Position numbers and translations under genes: made by a program. Below are positions 1 through 8,623 of a stretch of DNA of 45,483 bases, piece by piece (the first letter of the stretch is position 1; each line of letters starts with the position of its first letter). The stretch spans positions 1-45,483 of the forward strand of contig JAGKWX010000017.1 in assembly GCA_021151585.1 (NCBI GenBank), in the 5' to 3' direction. The DNA is from Alphaproteobacteria bacterium (lineage in GTDB: Bacteria > Pseudomonadota > Gammaproteobacteria > JAGOUN01). The notes beneath the pieces were generated by a model. That model was not told the DNA's origin, searched no databases, and worked only from the letters and a program-made list of their open reading frames with translations.

Positions 1-69
1 ATGACAATTGCTTTTCAAGCGATCACACAAAATGATCTAATCGGGTGGTTTAAACATTGTGGATATTAA
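1..69 (+). mobile_element. IS630-type transposase, C-terminal fragment
   Basis: The first 22 codons of the window read through to a stop at 67-69 and end in DLIGWFKHCGY, the typical C-terminus of IS630-family (Tc1/mariner-like) transposases. The rest of the gene lies to the left of the window, so it cannot be told whether the element is intact. It shows that the left edge abuts an insertion sequence. Confidence 0.7.
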
Positions 70-313
70 GTAACTATATTTTAGTTAAGTGCTATAAAAT
101 GAAGATTAATTAAAACTAACATAGTCAGAAAAATAGTAGTAATATAAAATAATTAAGCATTGAACATGTCTTAAGATAGACTTTTTTTATTATCTATATC
201 TCTGGAAGTTAAAAAAATTGCGTATTTTAATGAAATGACTCTAAAATTCATGAATTTTTTAAAATATATACTATAACTACAGGCATGGTTAGTGCTTGCA
301 TAACAAAAAAATC

Positions 314-1990
314 ATGAAATTAATACTAACGATCCCACAGAATGAAGCGGCAGCTGATCTTTTTAGAGGCAGCAATCTGTTCAATGTCGCTCAAAGCAAA
401 AATTCGTTTGACCAAAATATTGATATTATTACGTATAAAAAAGATATTGACACGTCAAATAAGAATCCCGTCGAACAAATACTACCAGTATTGGAGAGTC
501 TACTTTCGTTATTTGTTAATGCATTTATTGATTCCATAAGAGAAAATAATTTAAAAAAATTATTATCAAGCACCTTGCAACTTCAATCTTTTAGAAGTTA
601 TTGCAATGATTTGACTAGAGAGTTAGAACCTAACGCAGACGATGACAATTCGTCAAAAATATTAGCGCTTGTTAAAGCAAAAAATATCAATCAAAAGTTG
701 ACATTTTTTCCTAGTTCTTCAGAGGATTTCAAATCACGATTAAATTATGACCAAGCGCTATGGTTTGCTACACAGTATCTTCATTTTACTTATCTTAAAA
801 ATTATGAATACAGTAATATAGTTCAAGAATGTGATATAAATGGAACACCTATCTCAGCTCCGGTACAAATTTTTCGCGCAGCTTATCTGTTAATGACGGA
901 GTTTATGACTTTAGCAAAAGAAGAATTCTTATCTAAAGCTGTGACAAAAGAAGAAGAATCCAAAATAGAATATTTTTATGAATCATTTTGTAGCTTATCT
1001 GAAGGAGAAGAAACAATCGATGAAAGATTGTGGCATCGATACTTTAAAGAGGTTGAAAAAATATTTCTTTCGATAACGTCAAAAAATGCTCAACCTTCTG
1101 ATCAATTAATACAATTGACTAATTTATATGAACTCATTAAACATATGTCACAAAAAAATCGAGAAATTTTTGCAATTGAAATGCGTGAAATATTTCATCC
1201 AGATTTATTGAGGGAAATAAGCCAACAATTTGTTGGAATAGCAAATTCTTTGCCTGACAAAGAATTTTTAAGTCAATGTTGCCAACTTACGCAAGATTAT
1301 GTTTCAGAAATCACGCAAGCATTTAATTTTTGCAATTTGATTATCCCAAAAACTGAACGACCCAATCTTAATGGTGCGAAATGCGTAACGCCATTCATAA
1401 AATCAGCAATTGAAGAAAATATGGAAAGCCTAGAAACTTTACATAATGGTTTAACAACTTATCGAGCATCTAGCTTTAAAAAATTAGGCGTAAATCATGA
1501 ATCAGCTGCACTAAATGAAGAAGTTGCAGAAGCTTTTTACGATAATATAACAGATCACGCAGAACGCGATCTAGCAACAGATAACGCGAGTCATAATTCT
1601 ATGTTTATTAGAGCTACTCGAGATGCAATGGTTAGCCCTATAGAAAGAAGAGTTAAATTAGCAAATAAGTTAATCGACACAGCGAATGATTCCCAACAGA
1701 GTGTTAGGCAACGAGTAACCAATATTCAATCAGAACTAGCTGAAAAACATGAATCCCAAGACAGCGGCAGAACAAGCTTATTGTCACAATGTTGGAATGT
1801 TTTAAAAAGAATCGGTAATGCCATGAAAAGCCTTTACTATTACAATGACGAAGTTGAAAGAGTGGCGCATGTTAAAAAATCAGTAAATCCAGAAATATCT
1901 GCTGATAAAGAAAAAATGACATTACGTTTCTTGCAAGGTGCCAAAGCAGTTGGAATATGTTCAACACTAAAATGTAATATTACAGCATAA
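314..1990 (+). CDS. Hypothetical 558-aa protein, possible secreted effector
   Basis: I do not recognise this protein. An in-frame TTG at 296 would add six residues, but ATG 314 (MKLILTIPQNEAAAD) is the more ordinary start; neither has a clear Shine-Dalgarno sequence. It looks soluble and helical, rich in Asn, Glu, Lys and Ser, with no signal peptide or convincing membrane segment. The stretch around residues 440-500 (ATRDAMVSPIERR onwards) is charged and could be coiled coil. The C-terminus contains two cysteines in a short tail. It stands alone between an IS630 end and a gene-poor spacer. Large stand-alone proteins of this kind in Legionellales are often type IV secretion substrates, but that is inference from genomic style only. 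Confidence 0.6.
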   Translation: MKLILTIPQNEAAADLFRGSNLFNVAQSKNSFDQNIDIITYKKDIDTSNKNPVEQILPVLESLLSLFVNAFIDSIRENNLKKLLSSTLQLQSFRSYCNDLTRELEPNADDDNSSKILALVKAKNINQKLTFFPSSSEDFKSRLNYDQALWFATQYLHFTYLKNYEYSNIVQECDINGTPISAPVQIFRAAYLLMTEFMTLAKEEFLSKAVTKEEESKIEYFYESFCSLSEGEETIDERLWHRYFKEVEKIFLSITSKNAQPSDQLIQLTNLYELIKHMSQKNREIFAIEMREIFHPDLLREISQQFVGIANSLPDKEFLSQCCQLTQDYVSEITQAFNFCNLIIPKTERPNLNGAKCVTPFIKSAIEENMESLETLHNGLTTYRASSFKKLGVNHESAALNEEVAEAFYDNITDHAERDLATDNASHNSMFIRATRDAMVSPIERRVKLANKLIDTANDSQQSVRQRVTNIQSELAEKHESQDSGRTSLLSQCWNVLKRIGNAMKSLYYYNDEVERVAHVKKSVNPEISADKEKMTLRFLQGAKAVGICSTLKCNITA

Positions 1991-2476
1991 TCCTATATAA
2001 TCTAAGCGGTTTGAAAAAATTTTGGTTATACATTATAGGAGAAAACTTCTCAACAATGTATACTGAAATTCCCTTTTGATAAAAAGTATCTTGTTGGATT
2101 ATGTGTTATAGCTATTTCTTATCCGTATTCGACGCTAAGATTATTCCGCCAGTTATTGATATTTTTCTATCAGAAGCGAGAAACTATTATTCTTATAGTT
2201 ATCGTCCAAGAAAGCACGCTGGGATTAGATATGTTTGTCAATTTCTAATAACGTAGAAGTATAATTTTAAATAGCGCATGTTTCCATAGAAAAAATTAGT
2301 TGTTTAGATAGGCCAGAAGTAATTTCTTCCAATGATATAAAAAATTGGGCAAAAATACGTATTGACAAATTACTAATCAAAAAGTACCATCTTCAGATAC
2401 CCCCTCCCTCCTTGTTTGATCTTTCTTTTGATCTATTCTGGCGTTTCAAAATAATATTCCTAATAAAGAGGGTAAA
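1991..2476. other. Gene-poor spacer with small decayed frames
   Basis: No convincing gene. There is a 51-codon frame at 2101-2256 (starts MCYSYFLSVFDAK) and a start-less open frame of about 65 codons from about 2276 to the operon start (contains EVISSNDIKNWAKIRIDKL). The latter reads like protein and may be the tail of a lost gene. The promoter of the downstream operon lies inside this second frame. Confidence 0.4.
2362..2390 (+). promoter_or_regulatory. Predicted sigma70 promoter of the 2477-9816 operon
   Basis: A perfect -35 hexamer TTGACA (2362-2367) is followed after 17 bases by TACCAT (2385-2390), a 4/6 match to the -10 consensus. It lies about 85 bases before the aldolase start codon, and no comparable site was seen between the tightly packed downstream genes. 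Confidence 0.5.
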
Positions 2477-3370
2477 ATGATTAGCGTAAAATTGATGGAT
2501 GTAACTTTGAGGGATGGTGGTTATCAAAACAATTTCCATTTCAACAATGATGAATTGAGGTCCATTTTGACTTCCCTTGATCAATCAAATATAGAATACA
2601 TAGAAATTGGGTACCGCAGTGGCTCTGCTAAACCTATTCACAATATAGGTGATGCTGGATTATGTCATGCAGATTATTTACAATTTTGCCGTTCTATTCT
2701 TAAAAAGTCCAAAATGACAGTGATGCTACATCCACATAATATTGAGCAAAGTGACTTAGATGAATTGAAATTACACAAAGTTGATACTTTACGCATTTGT
2801 TTATCTAAAGGAAAAGAAGAGGAAGCTTTTGAAGTTATAAATAAAGCAAAAAATAGGGGCTTTGAAGTATCCGTAAATATTACTCGTATTTCTCATTATT
2901 CTGAAGAGGCATTAGATCATCTAATTTCTCAAGTTATACAGTATCCTGTTGATATTATATATTTTGCAGACTCAAATGGAAGCATGATGCCAACAAAGAT
3001 TATGTCTCTTTATGAAAAATATATATCAAAAACCCCTATTCCTTTTGGGTTCCATGCGCATGATAATCTCGGACTAGCTCAAGCAAACTCCCTTGCTGCA
3101 ATTGAGGCTGGTGTTAAATATATTGACAGTGCTTTATCTGGCTTTGGAAAGGGAATAGGAAATTTAAAAACAGAATTTTTTGTTGCTTATTTACATGCTT
3201 TGGATATAAAAGTTTATGATATTAATAGTGTTTTGCAAGCATGCAATTATGTTAAAAATAAATTTAATCCTGCTAGTAATATAAAAATTAATGAATTTCG
3301 TATGGGGATAGAAGATCTTTCTATTGATGATATTTTAAAACTTAATAATCTTGGTGATGGAGGCTTATAG
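2477..3370 (+). CDS. DRE-TIM metallolyase, HMG-CoA lyase / 4-hydroxy-2-oxovalerate aldolase-like
   Basis: A 297-aa TIM-barrel protein of the HMGL-like family. The N-terminal metal/substrate motif VTLRDGG (9-15) is present. HxH metal ligands sit in FHAHDNLGL (His193, His195), with ADSNG near 164-168 and a glycine-rich GFGKGIGNLKTE loop near 225. It most resembles the aldolase domain of DmpG/MhpE proteins, which cleave or form 4-hydroxy-2-oxo acids with a divalent metal, but the C-terminal communication domain of true DmpG (about 340 aa) is shortened. The start is fixed by AGAGGG just upstream. It is the first gene of an eight-gene operon and probably performs a C-C bond step in an unassigned pathway. 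The substrate is unknown; condensing relatives such as citramalate synthases are an alternative. Confidence 0.75.
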   Translation: MISVKLMDVTLRDGGYQNNFHFNNDELRSILTSLDQSNIEYIEIGYRSGSAKPIHNIGDAGLCHADYLQFCRSILKKSKMTVMLHPHNIEQSDLDELKLHKVDTLRICLSKGKEEEAFEVINKAKNRGFEVSVNITRISHYSEEALDHLISQVIQYPVDIIYFADSNGSMMPTKIMSLYEKYISKTPIPFGFHAHDNLGLAQANSLAAIEAGVKYIDSALSGFGKGIGNLKTEFFVAYLHALDIKVYDINSVLQACNYVKNKFNPASNIKINEFRMGIEDLSIDDILKLNNLGDGGL

Positions 3371-3373
3371 AAA

Positions 3374-3601
3374 ATGATTTGTTATTTCTCCGAAGCATCT
3401 ACACCTTATAACCATGAAAAAAACAACGTTTTTTCGATAAGAAGTAAAAATCTTTTTTTATCAAAAAAAGATTTAATAAATGTCTTTAATTCGTTAGATA
3501 GAGCTTCAATATTTGAAAAAAATTTTCAAAGCCATGCCTTAGTTGGCATAAAGAATATATCATTAATATTCTTTTGCAGTGATTGTTTTAATTCAATATG
3601 A
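3374..3601 (+). CDS. Hypothetical 75-aa protein in the operon
   Basis: Starts three bases after the aldolase stop and overlaps the next gene by four bases (ATGA), so it is probably translated by coupling. No domain is recognised. It has a basic, Phe/Asn/Ser-rich middle and a hydrophobic C-terminal stretch (ISLIFFCSDCF) with a CxxC-like pair. It might be a fragment of a larger protein together with the next frame, but the ATGA junction argues for two genuine ORFs. Confidence 0.45.
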   Translation: MICYFSEASTPYNHEKNNVFSIRSKNLFLSKKDLINVFNSLDRASIFEKNFQSHALVGIKNISLIFFCSDCFNSI

Positions 3602-4194
3602 ATCACGATTATTGGTTTCACGATATAAAAGCTTTAGGTTTGGCATTTTTTTCTGCCACAGCTGGCTTTATTGAGGCGGGCAAAATGACGGTCCAGACAG
3701 TTCACTTTGAGGTAAAAGAAGTGCTAAATGTCAATGTAAAAAATATTTATTCATTTGATACAGTTTCATGGCTTGACTACAAAAATTTACCAAAATTATC
3801 GTCAAAGACAGGGCTAAGCTGTTGTTTGATACAAGAAGGTATCAAATTTTATCGAGAAGCTGATATTAATAACAATTTTAAAATAGAAAAATTTTTTGGC
3901 ATTAAAGGCGGGCTAATAATTATTTTATTTACTCGAAGCGGTTTGTATTATTTGAAATATACTAATTCCTCTAATGGAGTAAATAAAAAAATGCTACAAA
4001 TTGGATTAAGTTTTGTATCAGGAATTTTATATACTGATCAATTTTTTAAATCAACATTTAGGAATACAATGGGTTATCTTGATTATAAGAAAGTAGCCAA
4101 GCATTGTTTGTTTTTTGCGCCAGTTGTTGGATTAGCTGCTATTACATTAAATAATTTATCCAATAAAACAGTATTCTTTAATAAACCTAAGTAA
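3598..4194 (+). CDS. Hypothetical 198-aa protein, probably membrane-associated
   Basis: Not recognised. The start overlaps the stop of the preceding ORF (ATGA). Hydrophobic stretches occur near residues 12-25, near 103-115 (GGLIIILF) and towards the C-terminus (HCLFFAPVVGLAAITL). A scaffold or membrane-anchoring partner of the neighbouring enzymes is possible. It is followed after five bases by the alpha/beta hydrolase gene. Confidence 0.5.
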   Translation: MNHDYWFHDIKALGLAFFSATAGFIEAGKMTVQTVHFEVKEVLNVNVKNIYSFDTVSWLDYKNLPKLSSKTGLSCCLIQEGIKFYREADINNNFKIEKFFGIKGGLIIILFTRSGLYYLKYTNSSNGVNKKMLQIGLSFVSGILYTDQFFKSTFRNTMGYLDYKKVAKHCLFFAPVVGLAAITLNNLSNKTVFFNKPK

Positions 4195-4199
4195 TCATT

Positions 4200-4907
4200 A
4201 TGAAAAAAATTATTGTGTTAGCGCCGGCATTACCTAAATGGACAGAAGTTGAAGCTATTAAAAAAAGCCTTTCATTTCTTGAGCCTGAGTACTTTTTATG
4301 CTTTTTAGACCCGTTAGTTGATGCTATAGAAAATCCACAAAAGGTAACTGATTATTCCTTATGGGAGAATCGTGTGAAAAATCAAATAAATGATTGCGTT
4401 GCTTTTATAGGATTTTCTTTTGGCGGAATTATTTTACGACGATGTATTAAGTTATTTAATCAGTTAAGTAAAAAGATTATTTTTATATCTGTTCCAGAAA
4501 AAATGGATTTATCACTTCGTAATCAATTAACAAAAATCATAGAATATGCAGATAAAGAAGAAGTTGATTTTGCTATGCAAGAGCATAGTAAATATGTTTT
4601 TTTTCCATCAAACCCATTAGTAGGGAAAGTGGATGTTAGAGATAAAGCTTTAATTTGTAAGCGATTATCAATCGGTTTAAAAGCTGTTTTAGATGAGAAT
4701 AATTATAATCAGGAAAATCTAATAAATAATAGAGTTCCGTATACAACCCTAGTTGGTGAAAAATCAAAATTAGTCAATATTAATCACATTGAATCTTCAA
4801 TGGGAGGGCGATGTATCATCATACCTAATGCTGGCATGAGAATTTTCCAGGATAATCCAACTTTTTGTCAATCAATTTTGAAGGAAGAATTTAGTGAAAT
4901 CAAATAA
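4200..4907 (+). CDS. Alpha/beta-hydrolase-fold protein
   Basis: A 235-aa protein with a nucleophile-elbow motif GFSFGG (Ser73) following a hydrophobic strand, as in alpha/beta hydrolases of the thioesterase/esterase type. An N-terminal strand IIVLAPALP is in the expected place. The acid and histidine of the triad are not certain; His190-region residues (NINHIESS) and the C-terminal part are candidates. It lies inside the operon and its 3' end overlaps the following GTG-started gene by 14 bases. A hydrolase or thioesterase step on the pathway intermediate is a reasonable guess. Confidence 0.6.
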   Translation: MKKIIVLAPALPKWTEVEAIKKSLSFLEPEYFLCFLDPLVDAIENPQKVTDYSLWENRVKNQINDCVAFIGFSFGGIILRRCIKLFNQLSKKIIFISVPEKMDLSLRNQLTKIIEYADKEEVDFAMQEHSKYVFFPSNPLVGKVDVRDKALICKRLSIGLKAVLDENNYNQENLINNRVPYTTLVGEKSKLVNINHIESSMGGRCIIIPNAGMRIFQDNPTFCQSILKEEFSEIK

Positions 4908-7098
4908 AATAAAAATTGCTGTTTTACCTGGTGATGGTATCGGCGTTGATGTAACCCATGCAGCTTTGCCAGTTTTTAACGCATTAAATATTCCTATTGA
5001 ATTAGAAATAGGCGATATAGGATGGGCGTATTGGATGAATGAGGGCACCCCAATACCACAACGAACTTGGGATTTAATCCATAATTCTGATGCGACGCTT
5101 CTTGGGGCCATTACAAGCAAACCATCACGTGAAGCACAAAAAGAATTATCACCTATTTTACAATCGAAAAATTTAGAGTATATCTCTCCTGTCATTCAAT
5201 TACGACAACAACTCAATTTATATGCGAATGTTCGTCCCTGTAAGAACATTAAAAACAGTATAAACAATTTTGATTTTTGCGTTATACGAGAAAATACAGA
5301 AGGTTTGTACGCTGGATTTGATTATCATCCGGTTCCAGAGGCTTTAAAAGAAGTATTAAACACAAAAACTTCCTGGTCATTAATAGATCCAGAAGATTGC
5401 GCTGTTTCTTTGCGAGTACAATCTAAAGTTGGTCTGTTACGATTGTTTGAGTTTGCTTTTTCTTATGCTGATAAAGAAAATTTAAAGCGAGTGACTTTTG
5501 CAGATAAACCTAATGTGTTAAGAAAAAGTGGAGATTTTTCTAGAAAATTATTTGAATCCGTAGCGGATAAATATCCACATATTGAAGCTGAGATACTTAA
5601 TGTGGATGCTGTTGCTCTGTGGATAGTAAAGAGGCCAGAGATTTTTGGAGTGATTGTTGCAGAAAATATGTTTGGAGATATTTTATCCGATTTAGGCGCG
5701 GGTGTTGCAGGTGGGTTAGGGTTTGCGCCAAGCGCTAATATTGGCGAAAAAGGTTGCTATTTTGAGCCCGTACATGGCAGTGCGCCAAAGGTTAAACAGA
5801 ATTGTGCCAATCCTTCCGCAATGTTGTTAACCATGAGCCTTTTGTTGAAACATTTTTCCTATAAACAAGAATCAGAAGCTATTGTGCGAGCAGTTACTGC
5901 TGTAGTAAAAGAAGGGCTACATGTCACTTATGATCTCGGCGGTTCTGCAAGTACTCACGATATGGCCAAGGCAATCATCGATGCTTGTATTTCGCCTAAG
6001 AAATCTAAAACTATTGCAATTATGGTGACAGGAAATGAACTAGTTCATGGAGATATCCAAGATAAGAATGCCAACTATTTTGCACGTAATTTAACGGAAA
6101 AAGGTGCTTATGTTAAACAGCAAGTTTTAGTTCCAGATGATAAAAATATTATTCGATCTACTTTGTCATACTTACTAGAAAATCATGATGCAGTGATTAT
6201 TTCTGGTGGACTTGGACCAACCTCTGATGATTTAACTCGGTTTGCATTAAGCGATACCATAAAAAAAGAGTTAATTTTTTCTGACAATGCGTATAATCAT
6301 GTATCTGAACGTTTACAGAGATTTGGACTTAAAGTTACAGACTCTAATCGACAACAAGCATTATTTCCAGAAGGCGCTATTTTAATTGATAATCTTAATG
6401 GAACAGCAAAAGGATGTTATTTATCTTGGCATGGTCACGATATATTTATGCTTCCAGGTCCGCCTAAAGAAGCTTGGCCTATGTTTGATGATTTTGTTGT
6501 CACTCAGTTATTAAAAGATAATTATTTTTTCCCAGTGTATAGAAAACGCTTTTTAACGCTTGGGTTAATTGAAGGAGAAATTGCGCCAGAAATAGATAAA
6601 ATAGCAGAAAGAGTAAATGTAGAAACAGGTTATCGTTGGGCTTATCCTTATTTGGAAATAAAGTTGCAAGCAGAAAATGAAGACAAGCTTCTTTCTATTG
6701 TGAATGAAATCTCAGAAAAAATAGATAAACACATTGTTTCATTTGACGCAATGGAAGACGCCGTCAATTGCATGAATAATAGGCTTAAAAAGCAAGTTTT
6801 TGTTATAAAAAACGAGTTTAGTGAAGCTATTTTAAATTCGTGGAATCATTCGTATTTAACCTTATCAGACAGTAATTTTTACTCAAAAAATTCTATTATT
6901 GTTACATACACTATCTCAGCAAAAGATGAAATGAACAATGTTTTAATATTACATTTTTCAGCCTCTCTCAACAAAGAGATATTTTACGAGCATACCTTAC
7001 AAATTCCTAATAGAAGCGTTGAGGTTAAGCGTTATATTGAGCACTATCTTGCATGGCAATTATCTCAAATTTTCAAGGAGAAAACATGTCCCAACTAG
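4894..7098 (+). CDS. Isopropylmalate/isocitrate-type dehydrogenase fused to a CinA-like domain
   Basis: A 734-aa fusion. Residues 1-365 are a beta-decarboxylating NAD(P)-dependent dehydrogenase: LPGDGIG near the start, substrate-arginine segment LRQQLNLYANVRP, RENTEGLYAG (about 132), ADKPN lysine (about 205), NVDAVALW, GDILSDLGAG and the cofactor loop EPVHGSAPK. From about 369 a CinA/MoaB-type domain (COG1058) begins: MVTGNELVHGD, GGLGPTSDDLT (about 438) and LPGPPKE (about 520). The last 170 residues resemble a degenerate CinA tail and lack the SCTGG motif of the NMN deamidase. The GTG start is supported by AAGGAAG seven bases upstream. Substrate choice among isopropylmalate, isocitrate and tartrate cannot be settled. 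Family knowledge links COG1058 domains to ADP-ribose hydrolysis, so a link to cofactor quality control is conceivable. Confidence 0.8.
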   Translation: MKSNKIKIAVLPGDGIGVDVTHAALPVFNALNIPIELEIGDIGWAYWMNEGTPIPQRTWDLIHNSDATLLGAITSKPSREAQKELSPILQSKNLEYISPVIQLRQQLNLYANVRPCKNIKNSINNFDFCVIRENTEGLYAGFDYHPVPEALKEVLNTKTSWSLIDPEDCAVSLRVQSKVGLLRLFEFAFSYADKENLKRVTFADKPNVLRKSGDFSRKLFESVADKYPHIEAEILNVDAVALWIVKRPEIFGVIVAENMFGDILSDLGAGVAGGLGFAPSANIGEKGCYFEPVHGSAPKVKQNCANPSAMLLTMSLLLKHFSYKQESEAIVRAVTAVVKEGLHVTYDLGGSASTHDMAKAIIDACISPKKSKTIAIMVTGNELVHGDIQDKNANYFARNLTEKGAYVKQQVLVPDDKNIIRSTLSYLLENHDAVIISGGLGPTSDDLTRFALSDTIKKELIFSDNAYNHVSERLQRFGLKVTDSNRQQALFPEGAILIDNLNGTAKGCYLSWHGHDIFMLPGPPKEAWPMFDDFVVTQLLKDNYFFPVYRKRFLTLGLIEGEIAPEIDKIAERVNVETGYRWAYPYLEIKLQAENEDKLLSIVNEISEKIDKHIVSFDAMEDAVNCMNNRLKKQVFVIKNEFSEAILNSWNHSYLTLSDSNFYSKNSIIVTYTISAKDEMNNVLILHFSASLNKEIFYEHTLQIPNRSVEVKRYIEHYLAWQLSQIFKEKTCPN

Positions 7099-7763
7099 AA
7101 AGCTTAAAACGTTTTCATTCTTCTGAAATATCAGATGCTTTAGATGCTTGTGGCGTAGAAGGAGCTCTGTTAAATATTAAACCTGTTGTTTCTGGGGTGC
7201 AACTCATTGGCCCTGCTTATACGATTCAATACAGAAGTTATGACAAAAAACCAAAAGAATTCAAAATGGCCGGAGACTATATTGATCATGTGCCAGAGCA
7301 TCATGTTATTGTTCTCGATAATCAAGGCCGACAAGACTGTACTTGTTGGGGAAATATCTTAACTCAATTTTCTCTAATGAAAAATATTAGTGGCACAGTG
7401 GTCAATGGTTCTGTCCGCGATATCGACTTCATTAGACAAGTTAAATATCCTGTATTTTCTAGAAATGTGTATATGCGATCTGCAAAAAATAGAGCTTATA
7501 AAGCTTCAGAACAAGTCACGATTAATATAGAAGGGATTACCATAAACCCGGGAGATATTATTTTTGGAGATGATCTTGGAGTACTCGTTATTCCAAAACA
7601 TTTGATAAATGAGGTTATTGAAAAAGCAGAAAATATAAAAATAACAGAGCAAAAAATTGTCCACGCTATCATTCACGATAAAATGTCATTGCATAATGCC
7701 AGACAAAAGTATCGATATGACCAACCTTGGTTAAAAGACTCTTCTGAGGAGGTAAAATGCTAA
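7086..7763 (+). CDS. RraA-like protein / HMG aldolase family
   Basis: The start ATG 7086 is chosen because AAGGAG lies five bases upstream; an upstream in-frame ATG at 7053 lies inside the previous gene and has no such site. The 225-aa product has the RraA/demethylmenaquinone-methyltransferase-like fold signature: SSEISDALDACGVEG, WGNILTQFSLMKNISGTVVNGSVRD with the metal/substrate Arg-Asp pair, and PGDIIFGDDLGVLVIP. Such proteins are class II aldolases/decarboxylases acting on 4-carboxy-4-hydroxy-2-oxoadipate or oxaloacetate, or RNase E regulators. In an operon with an aldolase and a decarboxylating dehydrogenase, the enzymatic role is more likely. It overlaps the fusion gene by 13 bases. Confidence 0.75.
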   Translation: MSQLESLKRFHSSEISDALDACGVEGALLNIKPVVSGVQLIGPAYTIQYRSYDKKPKEFKMAGDYIDHVPEHHVIVLDNQGRQDCTCWGNILTQFSLMKNISGTVVNGSVRDIDFIRQVKYPVFSRNVYMRSAKNRAYKASEQVTINIEGITINPGDIIFGDDLGVLVIPKHLINEVIEKAENIKITEQKIVHAIIHDKMSLHNARQKYRYDQPWLKDSSEEVKC

Positions 7764-8623
7764 AACAATTAAGTGACTATGAATTTATCGATATTCATTA
7801 TCATGCTAGCCCTGATTTATATAATCGTCGATGGAACGCTATAGAAACCGGACAACAGTATGCGGCGCTCAATGGAGCTGTTGTACTTAAAAGTCATTTA
7901 GGATCTACTGCGGTACAAGCAACCTTAGCTCAACAAGCAGGTTATCCTGTTTTTGCGTCCTTAGTATTGAATAGTATTGCTGGGGGACTAGATTATCAGG
8001 TTATTATACGTGCTTTATGCGAATATCAACCCGTAATATCTGCAAACTTATTGGTACACTTTCCTACAATTACAGGTAGGAAGCATTCTTCAAAGCTTAA
8101 TCGTCAATTAGTGCATGCTAATTTACAACCATATGCTTTAAAAGGCCTTAACCTCACGAAAGAGAGCACTCAATTTGAATTAAAAAAAGAAGTTATTGAT
8201 ATTATCAAAATGGCCAAAGATCACCCAATAATTTTATCTTCTGGTCATGCTAATAAAGAAGAAGTCTATGCTCTCGTGGATGCTTGTGATAAATTTCAAG
8301 TGAAATTGCTCTTAAACCAACCTGCTAATCCTCTTACAGGATTAAATGCTGAGGAATTGTTAAAAATTACTGATTGTCCGTGGATATGGGTAGAACAAAC
8401 ATTTTTAACTTATTCTTTAGCTTATCAAGACGAGAATGATTTTACTGATGTGATTCAAAAAGTACCAAGAGTTATATATAGTTCTGATCTTGGTCAAACA
8501 GATCAAAGAGATATTGCAGAATGGCGAGAATACTCAAGGCAAACATTTGAAAATTTAAGATTATCTTATGAAAAAAAGGAAGCATTATGGAAAACGCACG
8601 CGCTCACACTCTTAACGGAGTAA
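7757..8623 (+). CDS. DUF6282-type amidohydrolase-like protein
   Basis: A 288-aa TIM-barrel-like protein. IDIHYHASPDLYNRR (11-25) carries the HxH metal motif of the amidohydrolase superfamily. Further conserved elements are KSHLGST, SSGHANKEE and YSSDLGQ, placing the remaining metal ligands in order. The overall pattern matches what I know as DUF6282 family proteins, whose substrates are unknown. GAGG lies upstream of the ATG and the start overlaps the RraA-like gene by seven bases. Its 3' end overlaps the MFS gene by 37 bases, showing tight coupling. Confidence 0.65.
   Translation: MLKQLSDYEFIDIHYHASPDLYNRRWNAIETGQQYAALNGAVVLKSHLGSTAVQATLAQQAGYPVFASLVLNSIAGGLDYQVIIRALCEYQPVISANLLVHFPTITGRKHSSKLNRQLVHANLQPYALKGLNLTKESTQFELKKEVIDIIKMAKDHPIILSSGHANKEEVYALVDACDKFQVKLLLNQPANPLTGLNAEELLKITDCPWIWVEQTFLTYSLAYQDENDFTDVIQKVPRVIYSSDLGQTDQRDIAEWREYSRQTFENLRLSYEKKEALWKTHALTLLTE

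Noticed and set aside
3374..4194. One frameshifted gene instead of two small ones
   Set aside because: The junction is a normal ATGA overlap as seen elsewhere in the operon, and neither half resembles a known longer protein, so two ORFs are the simpler reading.
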